Source: Oscillatoriales cyanobacterium RM2_1_1 (GTDB lineage Bacteria > Cyanobacteriota > Cyanobacteriia > Cyanobacteriales > Microcoleaceae). Taken from it: a DNA stretch of 40,008 nt. A program made the position numbers and the translations under genes. A model generated the notes under the pieces. It was not told where the DNA came from and made no database searches. It saw nothing but the letters and a program-made list of their open reading frames with translations. Below are positions 16,315 to 26,352 of this stretch, one piece after another; the first letter of the stretch is position 1, and every line of letters begins with the position of its first letter. The DNA lies in contig JAAURB010000047.1 of the NCBI GenBank assembly GCA_012033335.1, forward strand, positions 1-40,008, given 5' to 3'.

Positions 16315-17535
16315 ATGAGCCAGCCAATTACTCGTTCAATCTCAACTTCCTCTCAGCTAGATTGTTCTCCTCAACTCCAGGCGGTACTTGGCTGTCTAGA
16401 TATTCAGTTGGAGGAAGAATTGACCCGCTATCGACGACAACGCAAGCGGATCAAGCAAACTGCTTTCCCTTCGCCATCAGCAACCCAGCAGGCTCATAAA
16501 CCGTCTCAGGTTTTGATGGTCACCTCAGAAGAGGGCCGTTTGGAGCCGGAGTCGGCGGATTTTCCTGGAGATCGATACGAATCCGGATCCCAGATGACCC
16601 CAGCCGGTTGGGAGTCTGTGGTGATGAAGCCTGGGACAGCCTCTCTAGTTCCTCACTCCCCTGACTCCTCTGATGCATTGCCAGATTCGCCGCTCTCAGT
16701 TCCCGCCAGTTCAAGCGCCCAAACGGCACCAGATCGCTATCTGGAATCCTCAGAAGCCCTGGTTAAGACAATCGAGGAGCGCAGAGCCGCTATTCGGGCT
16801 CAGCGCCGTAGCCCCCTAACCAGTTTGTTCAGCCCGGTGGGTATTAGTTCCATGCTATTGCTGCTATTGTCCTCCATGACCTTGGGTTATGTGGTGCTAT
16901 CTCCCTCTGGCATAGCAACCTTCCAACTGAATCGTTTCTTCCGATCAGGGGCTCGAGTACCCCAGCAAAATCCAGCTTCAGATCCCACCCCTTCTGCCGT
17001 TGTGCCTCCTGTTGGAGGTACTGGTCAATCTCCAAATTTAGCAGCCCAGGAATTCGTCGATCTGGATTTGGGGACTTTGAGCAACATCAGTCCCACTCCC
17101 ACTCCGATTTCCCCCCCCGTTGCGACCCAGGCGAACCCCCCCAGTCCACCGGCGGCTCCACCCGCTTCTACGCCCACTGGCCCTAGCCTAGATAATTTGA
17201 GTGAGGAACTGCTCCCGGAATCTTCCCTTCCCCCCGTTCAGACTGCTCCGGCCCAAACTCCCAAGCCCCCAGCAGGTGCCCCTCCCCAGCCTAAAGCGGC
17301 TCAGCCAGTCATAGCTGCGGACGGGCTTTACTATGTCGTAGCCAGTTATGGAGATGCGGCCTCTTTGGAAAATGCCAGGGCTATGGTTCCCGATGCTTAT
17401 ATCCGTGAATTTCAGACCGGGACAAAAGTTCAATTGGGGGCTTTAGACAGTCCGGTTGCAGCCCAGCAACTAGCCAATGAATTAAATGCCCAAGGTTTGA
17501 CTCCACAGTTTGACGTACCAGCAGCAGGGGAATAA
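16315..17535 (+). CDS. Proline-rich single-pass membrane protein with SPOR-like C-terminal domain
   Basis: 406 residues from ATG 16315. A cytoplasmic N-terminal part (about 1-170, with CLDIQLEEELTRYRRQRKR near 25-45) is followed by one membrane helix (about 175-198, SSMLLLLLSSMTLGYVVL). A long Pro/Ser/Thr-rich periplasmic linker (about 210-325) leads to a compact C-terminal domain (YYVVASYGDAASLENAR, IREFQTGTKVQLGAL, QLANELNAQGL) with SPOR-like spacing. SPOR domains bind denuded peptidoglycan at division sites. The same arrangement (TM, Pro-rich linker, SPOR) occurs in cyanobacterial cell-envelope proteins. The SPOR assignment is by pattern only. Confidence 0.7.
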   Translation: MSQPITRSISTSSQLDCSPQLQAVLGCLDIQLEEELTRYRRQRKRIKQTAFPSPSATQQAHKPSQVLMVTSEEGRLEPESADFPGDRYESGSQMTPAGWESVVMKPGTASLVPHSPDSSDALPDSPLSVPASSSAQTAPDRYLESSEALVKTIEERRAAIRAQRRSPLTSLFSPVGISSMLLLLLSSMTLGYVVLSPSGIATFQLNRFFRSGARVPQQNPASDPTPSAVVPPVGGTGQSPNLAAQEFVDLDLGTLSNISPTPTPISPPVATQANPPSPPAAPPASTPTGPSLDNLSEELLPESSLPPVQTAPAQTPKPPAGAPPQPKAAQPVIAADGLYYVVASYGDAASLENARAMVPDAYIREFQTGTKVQLGALDSPVAAQQLANELNAQGLTPQFDVPAAGE

Positions 17536-17855
17536 GGCAAATCCCTCAGCTCAAGGTCAGATCTGAACTGAAGAACCTGGCTGAGTGCTCGGATCTAAGT
17601 AATACTGTAGGTAAGACCTGGAGTTATAGCCACTGCCAGGGTAGTTGGGACAGGTACATTCTCAGGGAGTAAAGTAATTGCAAATGGTTTGTGAAATGGG
17701 TTGAAGGGGGCATTTCCCTTCTGGGGGCGAAGACCCCCAAACCCTGCTCTCAGTTTTTCCTAATTGATTTAGGATTGCTACAGAGCGCGTCTACGGAAAT
17801 GTTCTGAAAGAATATTTTTAAATTGATCAATCCAGGACAAAACCTATCTTAAGCT
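17536..17855. other. Intergenic region upstream of pspA with G-rich element
   Basis: 320 bases without a gene. At about 17705-17747 lies an inverted copy of the G-rich element seen at 8404-8449 (runs of G and C around CTTCTGGGGGCGAAGACCCC). The last 50 bases are AT-rich and probably hold the pspA promoter. Confidence 0.5.
17705..17747. repeat. G-rich dispersed element, second copy (inverted)
   Basis: The reverse complement resembles 8404-8449: G run, TCTTCGCCCCC-like core, AGAAGGG, ATGCCCCCTT. It can fold into a GC-rich hairpin. Confidence 0.45.
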
Positions 17856-18560
17856 ATGGGAGTCTTCAGTCGTCTCTGGCAAGTCATTCGAGCCAACCTC
17901 AACAGTTTAGTCAGTCAAGCTGAGGATCCAGAAAAGATTCTGGAGCAATTGGTGATGGATATGCAAGAAGACCTCCTCCAATTGCGGCAAGCTGTAGCCC
18001 AGGCGATCGCCACTCAAAAGCGCACTGAACGGCACTATACCCAGGCCAGAGATACTCAGGAAGAATGGTATCGGCGGGCTAATCTAGCCCTGGGGAAAGG
18101 ACAGGATGACCTGGCGCGGGAGGCCCTTGTCCGGCGAAAATCCTATCTGGAAACTGCTACAGCCACAAAGTTACAGCTTGACCAGCAAACTCAAATCGTT
18201 GAAGGGTTGAAGCGAAATATGCGACAGCTTGAGGTCAAAATCAGTGAATTGAAGGCCAGAAAAGACCTCTACACTGCACGGGCCCGTTCTGCCAAAGCCT
18301 CCGAGAAACTCAACCAAATGCTTGGGAATATGTCCACCCAGGGTGCCCGAACCGCTTTTGAGCGCATGGAAGACCAGGTGATGCAGCTAGAAGCTCGTTC
18401 AGAAGCCAGTGCAGAATTGACTTCTACAGAGATTGAGCGGAGATTTGCCGCCCTCGAAGCCGGAGGAGATATAGAAGCCGAAATGGCAGCCATGAAGGCC
18501 CGACTGCGCTCTCAGCATCAAAACCTTAACAATCAGGATTCAGAAATTGACTCTCTATGA
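17856..18560 (+). CDS. pspA: PspA/IM30 family membrane-stress protein (PspA-type)
   Basis: 234 residues, an almost entirely alpha-helical ESCRT-III-like protein. N-terminal amphipathic helix (MGVFSRLWQVIRANLNSLV), the AEDPEKILEQLV motif, the hairpin helices, and the conserved GxxxAFERMEDQVMQLEA segment (about 164-181). It ends soon after helix 6 (AEMAAMKARLRSQ) and lacks the C-terminal helix present in Vipp1, so it fits PspA. It binds and remodels the inner membrane under stress. The paralogue vipp1 follows 404 bases downstream in the same direction; the gap argues for a separate promoter. Confidence 0.93.
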   Translation: MGVFSRLWQVIRANLNSLVSQAEDPEKILEQLVMDMQEDLLQLRQAVAQAIATQKRTERHYTQARDTQEEWYRRANLALGKGQDDLAREALVRRKSYLETATATKLQLDQQTQIVEGLKRNMRQLEVKISELKARKDLYTARARSAKASEKLNQMLGNMSTQGARTAFERMEDQVMQLEARSEASAELTSTEIERRFAALEAGGDIEAEMAAMKARLRSQHQNLNNQDSEIDSL

Positions 18561-18964
18561 GTTGTAGAAATCTTGCGGCGATTGCATCAAGAGGAGATGG
18601 CAAATACTGAAGAAAAACTATAAAAAACTATAATGATGAGGAAGGACAAAAGTTAAGATCAATTAAACTAGACGGATTAGCATCCTAGGATTACGAATCA
18701 TAAAAGTGAACCGTAAAAACGAATCATAAAAATGAATCATTGATGTGAGTCATGAATATGAACCGTTAGAAATGGCTATCACTCTTTTGTAATTCACCTT
18801 GATCAGATACCTGGGAATTTTGAGTTCTAGCGCTAAACTAGGCACAGGGCTGATAGGATTTTCATAGGACAATCTCAACGACTGATCAGGCCATTTGAGG
18901 CAAAGCCGCTGCTTAAGGCAGGCCAACCCTAACTATTACTTGTTGTTTAAGGAAGAACAGCGTC
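18561..18964. other. Intergenic region pspA - vipp1
   Basis: 404 bases without a gene. An 18-bp direct repeat ACGAATCATAAAARTGAA occurs at 18693-18710 and 18719-18736 (one mismatch, period 26), inside a longer run of GAATCAT/GAACCGT-like imperfect repeats (to about 18770). Confidence 0.55.
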
Positions 18965-19735
18965 ATGGGACTATTTGATCGAATTAGCCGAGTTGTTAGA
19001 TCAAACTTAAATGATGTGGTCAGTAAAGCCGAGGATCCAGAAAAAATTCTGGAACAGGCTGTGATCGACATGACTGAAGACTTAGTACAGCTACGTCAGG
19101 CTGTAGCTCAAGCCATAGCCACTCAAAAACGCAGTCAGCAACAATACAATCAATATCAATCCCAGGCCAATCAATGGCAATCCCGAGCCCAACTAGCCCT
19201 GCAAAAAGGGGATGAAAACCTGGCTAGAGAAGCGTTGCAGCGCAAGAAAAGCTACGTAGAGCAGGCCAACACGATTAAATCAACTCTGGATCAACAAACG
19301 TCTCAGGTTGATGGTCTCAAGCGCAATCTAATCAGCCTGGAAAGCAAGATCTCTGAAGCCAAAACCAAGAAGAATATGCTCAAAGCCAGAGCCCAGGCGG
19401 CCAAGGCCAACGAGCAACTTCAGGGAATGATTGGTGGGATCAATACGACAGGTTCCTCCGCTGCCTTTGAGCGCATGGAAGAGCGGGTTCTGCAAATGGA
19501 AGCCCGATCCCAGGCTTCTGCTGAATTGGCCGGGTCAGACTTGGAGAGCCAATTCGCTCAGCTTGAGGCTGGCACTGATGTGGATGATGAACTAGCTTCC
19601 CTCAAGGCTCAGATGCAGATTGGCCCGGCGGCCCAAGTTCAAGGTCAATTACCAGAAGGGAACGTTGCGGCTAATCCCCCACAAGTGGTTGATGCAGAGC
19701 TTGAAGAATTACGCCAACAACTCGACAAGATGTAG
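18965..19735 (+). CDS. vipp1: Vipp1/IM30, vesicle-inducing protein in plastids
   Basis: 256 residues. Same fold as the preceding PspA: N-terminal amphipathic helix (MGLFDRISRVVRSNLNDVV), AEDPEKILEQAVIDM, SSAAFERMEERVLQMEA. It also carries a ~30-residue linker rich in Pro/Gly/Ala and a terminal helix (VDAELEELRQQLDKM), the hallmark of Vipp1/IM30. Forms large rings and rods on thylakoid membranes and is needed for thylakoid biogenesis and maintenance. A GGAAG lies before ATG 18965. Followed by a GC-rich hairpin at 19814-19830. Confidence 0.93.
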   Translation: MGLFDRISRVVRSNLNDVVSKAEDPEKILEQAVIDMTEDLVQLRQAVAQAIATQKRSQQQYNQYQSQANQWQSRAQLALQKGDENLAREALQRKKSYVEQANTIKSTLDQQTSQVDGLKRNLISLESKISEAKTKKNMLKARAQAAKANEQLQGMIGGINTTGSSAAFERMEERVLQMEARSQASAELAGSDLESQFAQLEAGTDVDDELASLKAQMQIGPAAQVQGQLPEGNVAANPPQVVDAELEELRQQLDKM

Positions 19736-19813
19736 TCGATGAATGCCATAGAGTTTGGTTCGGGGGCTTTACCTCAGGGGTTGAGTGCTTTAATCTTTTG
19801 AATATTCGGTGAT

Positions 19814-19830
19814 GCGGGCACTCCGCCCGC
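19814..19830 (+). terminator. GC hairpin after vipp1
   Basis: GCGGGC (19814-19819) and GCCCGC (19825-19830) with a 5-base loop; GTG and CAC outside extend the pairing across a bulge. No strong T tract, so possibly a repeat-type hairpin with terminator activity. Confidence 0.45.
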
Positions 19831-19972
19831 CACTGAAATTTCTGACCATTCTCGAGGTATTCTCAACGTATTCAAATTCTGAGTATTCAAGTTCTGAGCA
19901 TTTGGACTGTAAATGTTCAAATCGTAAAAATAAAAATGTCAAAAAAAATACTGGGAAATTATTAGATTAAAA

Positions 19973-20224
19973 ATGGCTAAAGTTCGTTTACTGATTTTAA
20001 GCTCCTTCGCCTCGGGGTTTGGTCTGTGTTCTGTAGTGTTTGCCCTATTCACCCTGTTTTCTGGCTTTGGAATTGCTGCTGTGTTCAGGTTTCTACTGAC
20101 AATGGCTTTCTTTGGCATAAACCTCTGTTTTACAGCTCATTATTATAGCTTGCTGCTCAAAGAGATGCGCCGGATAAATCGTGGGAAATCAGGGGAGAGG
20201 CGGTTAAGTGTTAATAGCTATTAG
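19973..20224 (+). CDS. Small two-helix membrane protein
   Basis: 83 residues. Two hydrophobic segments, about 5-31 (RLLILSSFASGFGLCSVVF) and 35-62 (AAVFRFLLTMAFFGINLCF), then a basic tail (KEMRRINRGKSGERR) that by the positive-inside rule lies in the cytoplasm. No family recognised. It stands between vipp1 and the glutaredoxin gene in the same direction. Its size and lack of motifs prevent a functional call. Confidence 0.55.
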   Translation: MAKVRLLILSSFASGFGLCSVVFALFTLFSGFGIAAVFRFLLTMAFFGINLCFTAHYYSLLLKEMRRINRGKSGERRLSVNSY

Positions 20225-20291
20225 TCACCATTACTAATGATGGTTTTGAGGGGCTGAGGGTTAGTTTTGCAAGGGTTTTTAAGGGAGATCG

Positions 20292-20603
20292 ATGCCAGTG
20301 TTAAATTCTCTATTTAAGCGGGACTCAAAACAGGTGAAGGCCAATGTTGAAATTTACACCTGGCAAACCTGCCCCTATTGTATTCGGGCTAAATTGTTGC
20401 TCTGGTGGAAAGGAGTAAGCTACACCGAATACAAAATTGACGGGGATGGTGCAGCTCGGGTCAAAATGGCAGACCGCGCCAATGGTCGCCGTTCGGTTCC
20501 CCAGATTTTTATCAACAATCAACATATTGGCGGTTGTGACGACCTCTATCAGCTCAATTCAGAGGCAAAACTGGATCCATTACTAGCTCAACCTGCCGCT
20601 TAA
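20292..20603 (+). CDS. grxC: Glutaredoxin 3 family (GrxC)
   Basis: 103 residues. Dithiol glutaredoxin with active site CPYC (Cys27, Cys30), the conserved RRSVPQIFI loop (cis-Pro after Val) and the GSH-binding GGCDDL. Reduces protein and glutathione mixed disulfides with glutathione. The first ~17 residues are a polar extension ahead of the core that begins VEIYTWQTCPYC. The 3' end overlaps convergent menD by four bases. Confidence 0.93.
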   Translation: MPVLNSLFKRDSKQVKANVEIYTWQTCPYCIRAKLLLWWKGVSYTEYKIDGDGAARVKMADRANGRRSVPQIFINNQHIGGCDDLYQLNSEAKLDPLLAQPAA

Positions 20604-22386
20604 TCGGTGAACTCCCCACTGCGAAATCGATCAGATAACTGCAAACGCCACAGCGCATCGGATTTACGATTGGTTTTTACTTCTAAAACCCGGATTCCCA
20701 GGGCAGGTAGAGGATTTAAGGCAGTTTTGAGCTCTGACCAAGATGAAATCAGTTGATAGGGAACCCGGTAGGCGGCACAGAGGTGGGCAAAATCCACAAC
20801 CTGGGGGGTGGCAAAAAATTCTTCAAAAGGAGGCTCAAACTGGGCGATGGGAAGCATTTCAAAAATTCCCCCGCCCTGGTTGTTGATTAATATCACCGTA
20901 AGATGGCCACGAAGTTTAGGTTGGGATAAAAAACCATTGGTGTCATGGAGCAAGGCCAAATCCCCCGTCAGCAAAATACTGGGTTGATGATCATGGGCAA
21001 TTCCTAAGGCCGTTGACAGGGTTCCATCAATTCCATTAGCACCACGATTAAAAAACAATTGGAATTTGCCAGAATTGGGCTGCCAGAAGCATTCCACATC
21101 TCGGACTGGCATACTATTGGCAATCAAAATCGGCGTTTGTTCAGGTAAAACTTGAGGCAACAACCAGGAGATCTTAGGTTCGATCAGTTCATCTAGAGTT
21201 GCCATTGTCCGATTGATTAAAGCTCTCCCCCGAATTTCTGCCTCATCCCAATTTTGAATGTAGGGCGATCGCGGAGTTGCAGATCGACGATATCGCAGCT
21301 CAGGGTTGGATTTCAAGAAGTCCTGGGAAGATAACGTAGCTAAAATTTGCTCCATTGAGGTTCGCAAATGCAGGGTTGAGCTGTGGAGCGGATCGAGATT
21401 TTGATAGGTTGGATCTAAAATAACGGTTTGAACTTGCGCTGTTTCTAACCATCTTCGCAACAGTTTACTGGTCGGGTACTCTCCAATCTGAATCACCATT
21501 TGAGGCACTAAAGCATCAGCCAAATCAGGGTTCCGCAGAATCAAATCATAGGCTGAAATCATCACCAATTTAGATTGATCTGGGTAATTTCGCAAAGGAG
21601 ATAAACCCTCTGCCAGAATAGGCCAATTGAGTAGTTGAGCCAGTTGAGTGATAGCTTGAACGTAGGGTTCTGGATTTTGAGGTTGAGCAACTCCAGCAAT
21701 AATCAGACCGCGATCAATTGATTTCCACTGATTTAAATAAAACTGAAAGTTGGGAATAGATGTTGTAGTAGGTTGCCATTTTACAGCCGCAAAGAAGTTA
21801 CCCGGAAACTCAGATTTTAAACTTATGATATCTGGTTGAGATAGGGGAGCTAGCGGATCTCGAAATGGGAGATTAAGATGTACCACTCCAGGAATCGGCT
21901 GGAGCGATCGCTCCCAGCTATAAATCATTGTTTGCCGCAGATAAGCCAGGGTATTTATATCAGATAACGGCAAGCTCAACTCAGCTTGCCACCTGGGATA
22001 ATGCCCATACAATCGAACTTGATCAATCGTTTGTCCCGCATGGCAATGCCTCAATTCCGGGGGGCGATCTGCGGTTAGAATAATCAGGGGAATACGGGTT
22101 TCTGTTGCTTCAATTACAGCGGGATAAAAATTAGCAGCGGCGGTTCCGGAGGTACAGATCAAGACCGTTGGCAATCTCGATTTTTTGCAATTCCTAGGGC
22201 AAAAAAAGCTGCGGATCGTTCGTCTAAAATAGAAATGGACTCGATGCTAGAGTGTTGAGTAAAGCCAATTGTTAGGGGGGCAGATCGGGAACCTGGACAA
22301 ATAATTGCGTTTTTTAAACCCAGGCGATAGAATGTTTCAACTAATACTGAAGCCCACAGAGTATTTAGATTGCGAAAATCGGTCAT
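20600..22386 (-). CDS. menD: MenD (SEPHCHC synthase), reading frame broken by one base
   Basis: Thiamine-diphosphate enzyme joining 2-oxoglutarate and isochorismate, the first committed step of phylloquinone synthesis. The N-terminal part (22386 to about 22187) gives [30 protein letters not shown] and [13 protein letters not shown]. The main part (from about 22174) gives [28 protein letters not shown], the ThDP-binding region [31 protein letters not shown] and [13 protein letters not shown]. The two halves are in different frames and meet at an A6 run on the minus strand (T6 at 22181-22186). A seventh A restores [19 protein letters not shown] and a normal ~595-residue enzyme. The zero frame reads A AAA AAT there, a sequence that could slip by -1, but a missing base is the simpler explanation. 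Divergent from dnaE (82 bp). Confidence 0.93.
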
Positions 22387-22468
22387 TATTTCAATACCGT
22401 CAGTAAAGCAATTATACTAAATCTAGATTGTTCCTTACCCAGCATCGTTTACCGAACTGCTTAAGCCC

Positions 22469-25400
22469 ATGTCCTTTGTTGGTCTACATATTCACAGCGA
22501 TTACAGCTTACTTGATGGAGCTTCCCAGTTGCCGCAATTGGTTGACCGGGCCATTGAGCTGGAAATGCCTGCGATCGCCGTCACGGATCATGGGGTGATG
22601 TATGGGGCGGTAGAACTGATCAAGCTTTGCCAGAGTAAGGGAATCAAGCCGATTATTGGCAATGAAATGTATGTGGTCAATGGGGAACTGGCAGATCAAA
22701 AAACCCGCCGCAAAAAATACCATCAAGTCGTTTTAGCGAAGAATACCCAGGGCTATAAAAACCTGGTTAAACTCACCACAATTTCTCATTTAAACGGTTT
22801 TCAGGGTAAAGGAATTTTTGCTCGACCCTGCGTGAACAAAGAACTGTTAGAACAATATCATGAAGGTTTGATTGTGACCAGCGCCTGTTTGGGAGGGGAA
22901 GTTCCCCAGGCTATTTTACAGGGAAAATATCAGGTTGCTCGGGAGGTTGCCCAATGGTATCAGGGAATTTTTGGGGAAGATTACTATCTGGAAATCCAGG
23001 ATCATGGCTCCATAGAAGATCGGATTGTGAATGTTGAATTGATCAAAATTGCCCAGGAGTTTGGGATTAAGGCGATCGCCACAAACGATTCCCATTTTAT
23101 CTCCTGCTATGATGTCGAAGCCCATGATGCGTTGCTCTGTATCAATACTCAAAAATTAATCACCGACGAACGGCGGATGCGCTATAGCGGCACTGAATAT
23201 TTAAAGTCTGCTGTGGAAATGGCAGAAATATTCCGAGATCATTTGCCTGATGAGGTGATTCAAACAGCCATTGAAACCACTTTAGAAGTTGCCAATAAAG
23301 TTGAAGATTACACCGGGATTTTAGGGGAACCGCGAATTCCTGACTATCCTATTCCGGAGAACCATACTCCCAATTCCTATCTAGAAGAAGTGACCTGGCA
23401 GGGATTGCTTGAACGCCTAAAGGCTGAGGATCCGGTTGAAGTCAGTGCCATCTATCGAGAACGGTTAGATTATGAGCTCAAAATGATCCAGAAGATGGGA
23501 TTTTCGACCTATTTTCTGGTGGTTTGGGACTACATTAAATATGCGCGGGATCATGATATTCCGGTGGGCCCTGGTCGGGGTTCAGCAGCGGGTTCCCTGG
23601 TGGCCTATGCCTTAAAAATTACGAATATTGATCCGGTTCACCATGGATTATTGTTTGAGCGATTTTTGAATCCTGAACGTAAGTCTATGCCCGATATTGA
23701 TACGGACTTTTGTATTGAACGGCGGGATGAAATGATTCAGTATGTAACCGATAAATACGGCAAAGATAAGGTTGCTCAAATTATCACCTTCAACCGAATG
23801 ACCTCAAAGGCGGTACTCAAAGATGTCGCTAGAGTTCTGGCAATTCCCTACGGAAAAGCCGATCAGATGGCAAAACTGATTCCGGTATCCCGGGGAAAAC
23901 CGGCAAAGCTCAAGGTCATGATCTCCGATGAAACCCCATCCCCAGAATTCAAAGCTGCCTACGATCACGAAGAAGTTCCGATTCGAAATGATGCGGGGGA
24001 AGATGTGGGCAAGGTTTCGGTGCGGCAGTGGATTGACATGGCAATTCGCATCGAAGGCACCAATAAAACCTTTGGAGTTCATGCCGCTGGAGTGGTGATT
24101 TCTAAGGAGGCCCTAGATGAAATTGTACCGCTACAACACAATAACGATGGTGCTGTGATTACTCAATATTTCATGGAAGATATTGAGGCGATTGGACTGC
24201 TAAAAATGGACTTTTTGGGATTAAAAAATCTCACAACTATTCAGCGATCGCTCAACTATATTCAGCAGAATCACAACCTGGTGATTGATCCCTACGAACT
24301 GCCAGCTTCCGAACGTAAAACCATGGAAATTCTGGCTCGGGGCACGGCCAAAAAGCTACCTGAAGACATTCAAAAAACCTATAAACTGCTTTCTCAAGGG
24401 GACTTGGAAGGTATCTTCCAACTAGAATCTTCTGGGATGCGTCAGATTGTGCGAGATCTGAAGCCCTCCTGCATCGAAGACCTATCCTCAATTTTGGCCC
24501 TATATCGTCCGGGGCCCCTAGATGCTGGCCTGATTCCTGACTTTATTAATCGTAAACATGGCCGGGAACCTATTAAATATGAGCATCAACTTTTAGAGCC
24601 TATTCTACAGGAAACCTATGGAATTCTAGTCTATCAAGAGCAGATTATGCGGGTGGCTCAAGACTTGGCTAGCTATTCTTTGGGAGAAGCCGATTTATTG
24701 AGGCGAGCCATGGGGAAGAAAAAGGTTTCTGAGATGGAAAAACATCAGGAAACTTTTATCAGTCGGGCGATGGAAAAAGCGATTCGGCCTGAAATTGCCA
24801 AAAGTCTCTATGACAAAATGGTGAAATTTGCTGAATATTGTTTTAATAAATCCCACTCTACAGCCTATGGTTACGTGACTTATATTACCGCCTATCTCAA
24901 AGCCAATTATCCCATTGAATACATGGCGGCTCTCCTGACCGAAAATAGTGGCAATACTGACAAAATTCAAAAGTATATTGATTCTTGTCAACGGGGACTC
25001 AAAATTGATGTGGTTCCCCCTAATGTTAATTTATCAGGCTTTGATTTTACCCCCACGGCTCAAAGCATTATTTTTGGACTTTCTGCCATCCGCAATGTGG
25101 GAGAAGGGGCGATTGAAAATATTCTTCAAGCCCGCCAGGAGGATGGTTCATTTAAAGATTTAGCAGATTTTTGCGATCGCATTAATCTACAGGTCGTTAA
25201 TAGTCGAGCGTTAGAATCCTTGATCAAGTGTGGGGCTTTAGACAGTCTCAATCCCAATCGCCAGCAAGCCATTCGGCATCTCGAAAAACTAACCTCTTGG
25301 GCCCAAGCCAAGGCGAAAGATCGAGCCATTGGTCAGGGTAGTATCTTTGATCTATTGGGAGGAACAGCGGTAACCAGTCAATCCCATGGCGATGCACCTG

Positions 25401-26314
25401 TAGCCCCCAGAGCCGAGGATTTCACCACCTCAGAAAAGTTGCAATTTGAGAAGGAATTACTTGGATTTTATGTCTCAGAACATCCCCTGCAATCTATCGT
25501 TGCAGCCAATGCAGATGCAGAGGTGATGACTCTGGCAGAATTGTCTGATTACAAGGGTCGGGGTAAAGTTAAAACCATTGTGATTCTGACAGCCGTTAAG
25601 CTTCACGTGACTAAAAAAGGTGACAAAATGGCCTTTTTACAAATTGAAGATTTAACTCAACAATTAGAAGCCATTGTTTTTCCCCGCACCTATCAGATTG
25701 TGCAGGATCAACTGCTTGAAAGTAAAGTTGTGTTGCTGATTGGTCGAATTGATCGGTCAGATGATCGTGAGGAGGATAAGGTTCAGATCATTGTTGAAAC
25801 ATTAGAATTAATTCAATCTGAATCGACCCAATCCCAGGGAGCCCTCTCATCATCTGAATCGATCCAGGTTCAGCCTCCAAGGGCAGCTATTCTTGAGAAT
25901 TTCAGGGAGAATTCGAATAAAGATTCAAGTGAGAATTCAAATGGGAATTTAGACAGGAACTTAGATAGAAATCTAGACAAAAACCCCGATCAAAACTCAA
26001 ACCAATCAGTGCAACAGTCAGATTCTTCAAGTTCTTCGAAGTCTTCAAGGCTTAAACTCAGGCTTTCCCCGGAGAAAGTCCTGAAAGAAGCCCAAACCCT
26101 CAATGCCCTGAAAGCGATTCTGACTGAATATTCGGGCAATCCCGACTCTGGGAAAATCCCAATTGAGGTTGTCATTCAAGGTCAATATCATCAGCAAACG
26201 GTGCAACTCTACTCCCACCATCCTCAACTTTGGATTGAGGACAGTGCAGCGGTAATAGACCGTCTGCGAGACCTAGGAGTAGAAGCTGAAATGACTCAAA
26301 TTGTGATATCCTAG
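22469..26314 (+). CDS. dnaE: DNA polymerase III alpha subunit, contiguous (no split intein)
   Basis: 1281 residues, C-family replicative polymerase. N-terminal PHP domain ([25 protein letters not shown]), the polymerase palm with catalytic aspartates in PDIDTDF (Asp409, Asp411, later Asp in [11 protein letters not shown]), [10 protein letters not shown], the YRPGPLD and YQEQIM blocks, a helix-hairpin-helix and an OB domain (about 1030-1110). The site used by the split DnaE intein of many cyanobacteria, KFAEY followed by CFNKSHS, is uninterrupted (Tyr790/Cys791). A low-complexity Asn/Asp/Ser insertion lies at about 1145-1190, before a final helical domain. ATG at 22469 starts [15 protein letters not shown]. 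Confidence 0.97.
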   Translation: MSFVGLHIHSDYSLLDGASQLPQLVDRAIELEMPAIAVTDHGVMYGAVELIKLCQSKGIKPIIGNEMYVVNGELADQKTRRKKYHQVVLAKNTQGYKNLVKLTTISHLNGFQGKGIFARPCVNKELLEQYHEGLIVTSACLGGEVPQAILQGKYQVAREVAQWYQGIFGEDYYLEIQDHGSIEDRIVNVELIKIAQEFGIKAIATNDSHFISCYDVEAHDALLCINTQKLITDERRMRYSGTEYLKSAVEMAEIFRDHLPDEVIQTAIETTLEVANKVEDYTGILGEPRIPDYPIPENHTPNSYLEEVTWQGLLERLKAEDPVEVSAIYRERLDYELKMIQKMGFSTYFLVVWDYIKYARDHDIPVGPGRGSAAGSLVAYALKITNIDPVHHGLLFERFLNPERKSMPDIDTDFCIERRDEMIQYVTDKYGKDKVAQIITFNRMTSKAVLKDVARVLAIPYGKADQMAKLIPVSRGKPAKLKVMISDETPSPEFKAAYDHEEVPIRNDAGEDVGKVSVRQWIDMAIRIEGTNKTFGVHAAGVVISKEALDEIVPLQHNNDGAVITQYFMEDIEAIGLLKMDFLGLKNLTTIQRSLNYIQQNHNLVIDPYELPASERKTMEILARGTAKKLPEDIQKTYKLLSQGDLEGIFQLESSGMRQIVRDLKPSCIEDLSSILALYRPGPLDAGLIPDFINRKHGREPIKYEHQLLEPILQETYGILVYQEQIMRVAQDLASYSLGEADLLRRAMGKKKVSEMEKHQETFISRAMEKAIRPEIAKSLYDKMVKFAEYCFNKSHSTAYGYVTYITAYLKANYPIEYMAALLTENSGNTDKIQKYIDSCQRGLKIDVVPPNVNLSGFDFTPTAQSIIFGLSAIRNVGEGAIENILQARQEDGSFKDLADFCDRINLQVVNSRALESLIKCGALDSLNPNRQQAIRHLEKLTSWAQAKAKDRAIGQGSIFDLLGGTAVTSQSHGDAPVAPRAEDFTTSEKLQFEKELLGFYVSEHPLQSIVAANADAEVMTLAELSDYKGRGKVKTIVILTAVKLHVTKKGDKMAFLQIEDLTQQLEAIVFPRTYQIVQDQLLESKVVLLIGRIDRSDDREEDKVQIIVETLELIQSESTQSQGALSSSESIQVQPPRAAILENFRENSNKDSSENSNGNLDRNLDRNLDKNPDQNSNQSVQQSDSSSSSKSSRLKLRLSPEKVLKEAQTLNALKAILTEYSGNPDSGKIPIEVVIQGQYHQQTVQLYSHHPQLWIEDSAAVIDRLRDLGVEAEMTQIVIS

Positions 26315-26352
26315 AAGACTGTGATGTTTTTCAAATTGAATGAAGTTATCCT

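Noticed and set aside
22159-22386. Separate small gene upstream of menD
   Set aside because: It encodes the MenD N-terminus ([20 protein letters not shown]) and is joined by one base.
24839-24841. Split intein in dnaE
   Set aside because: The insertion site [12 protein letters not shown] is contiguous and no intein motifs are present in the gene.
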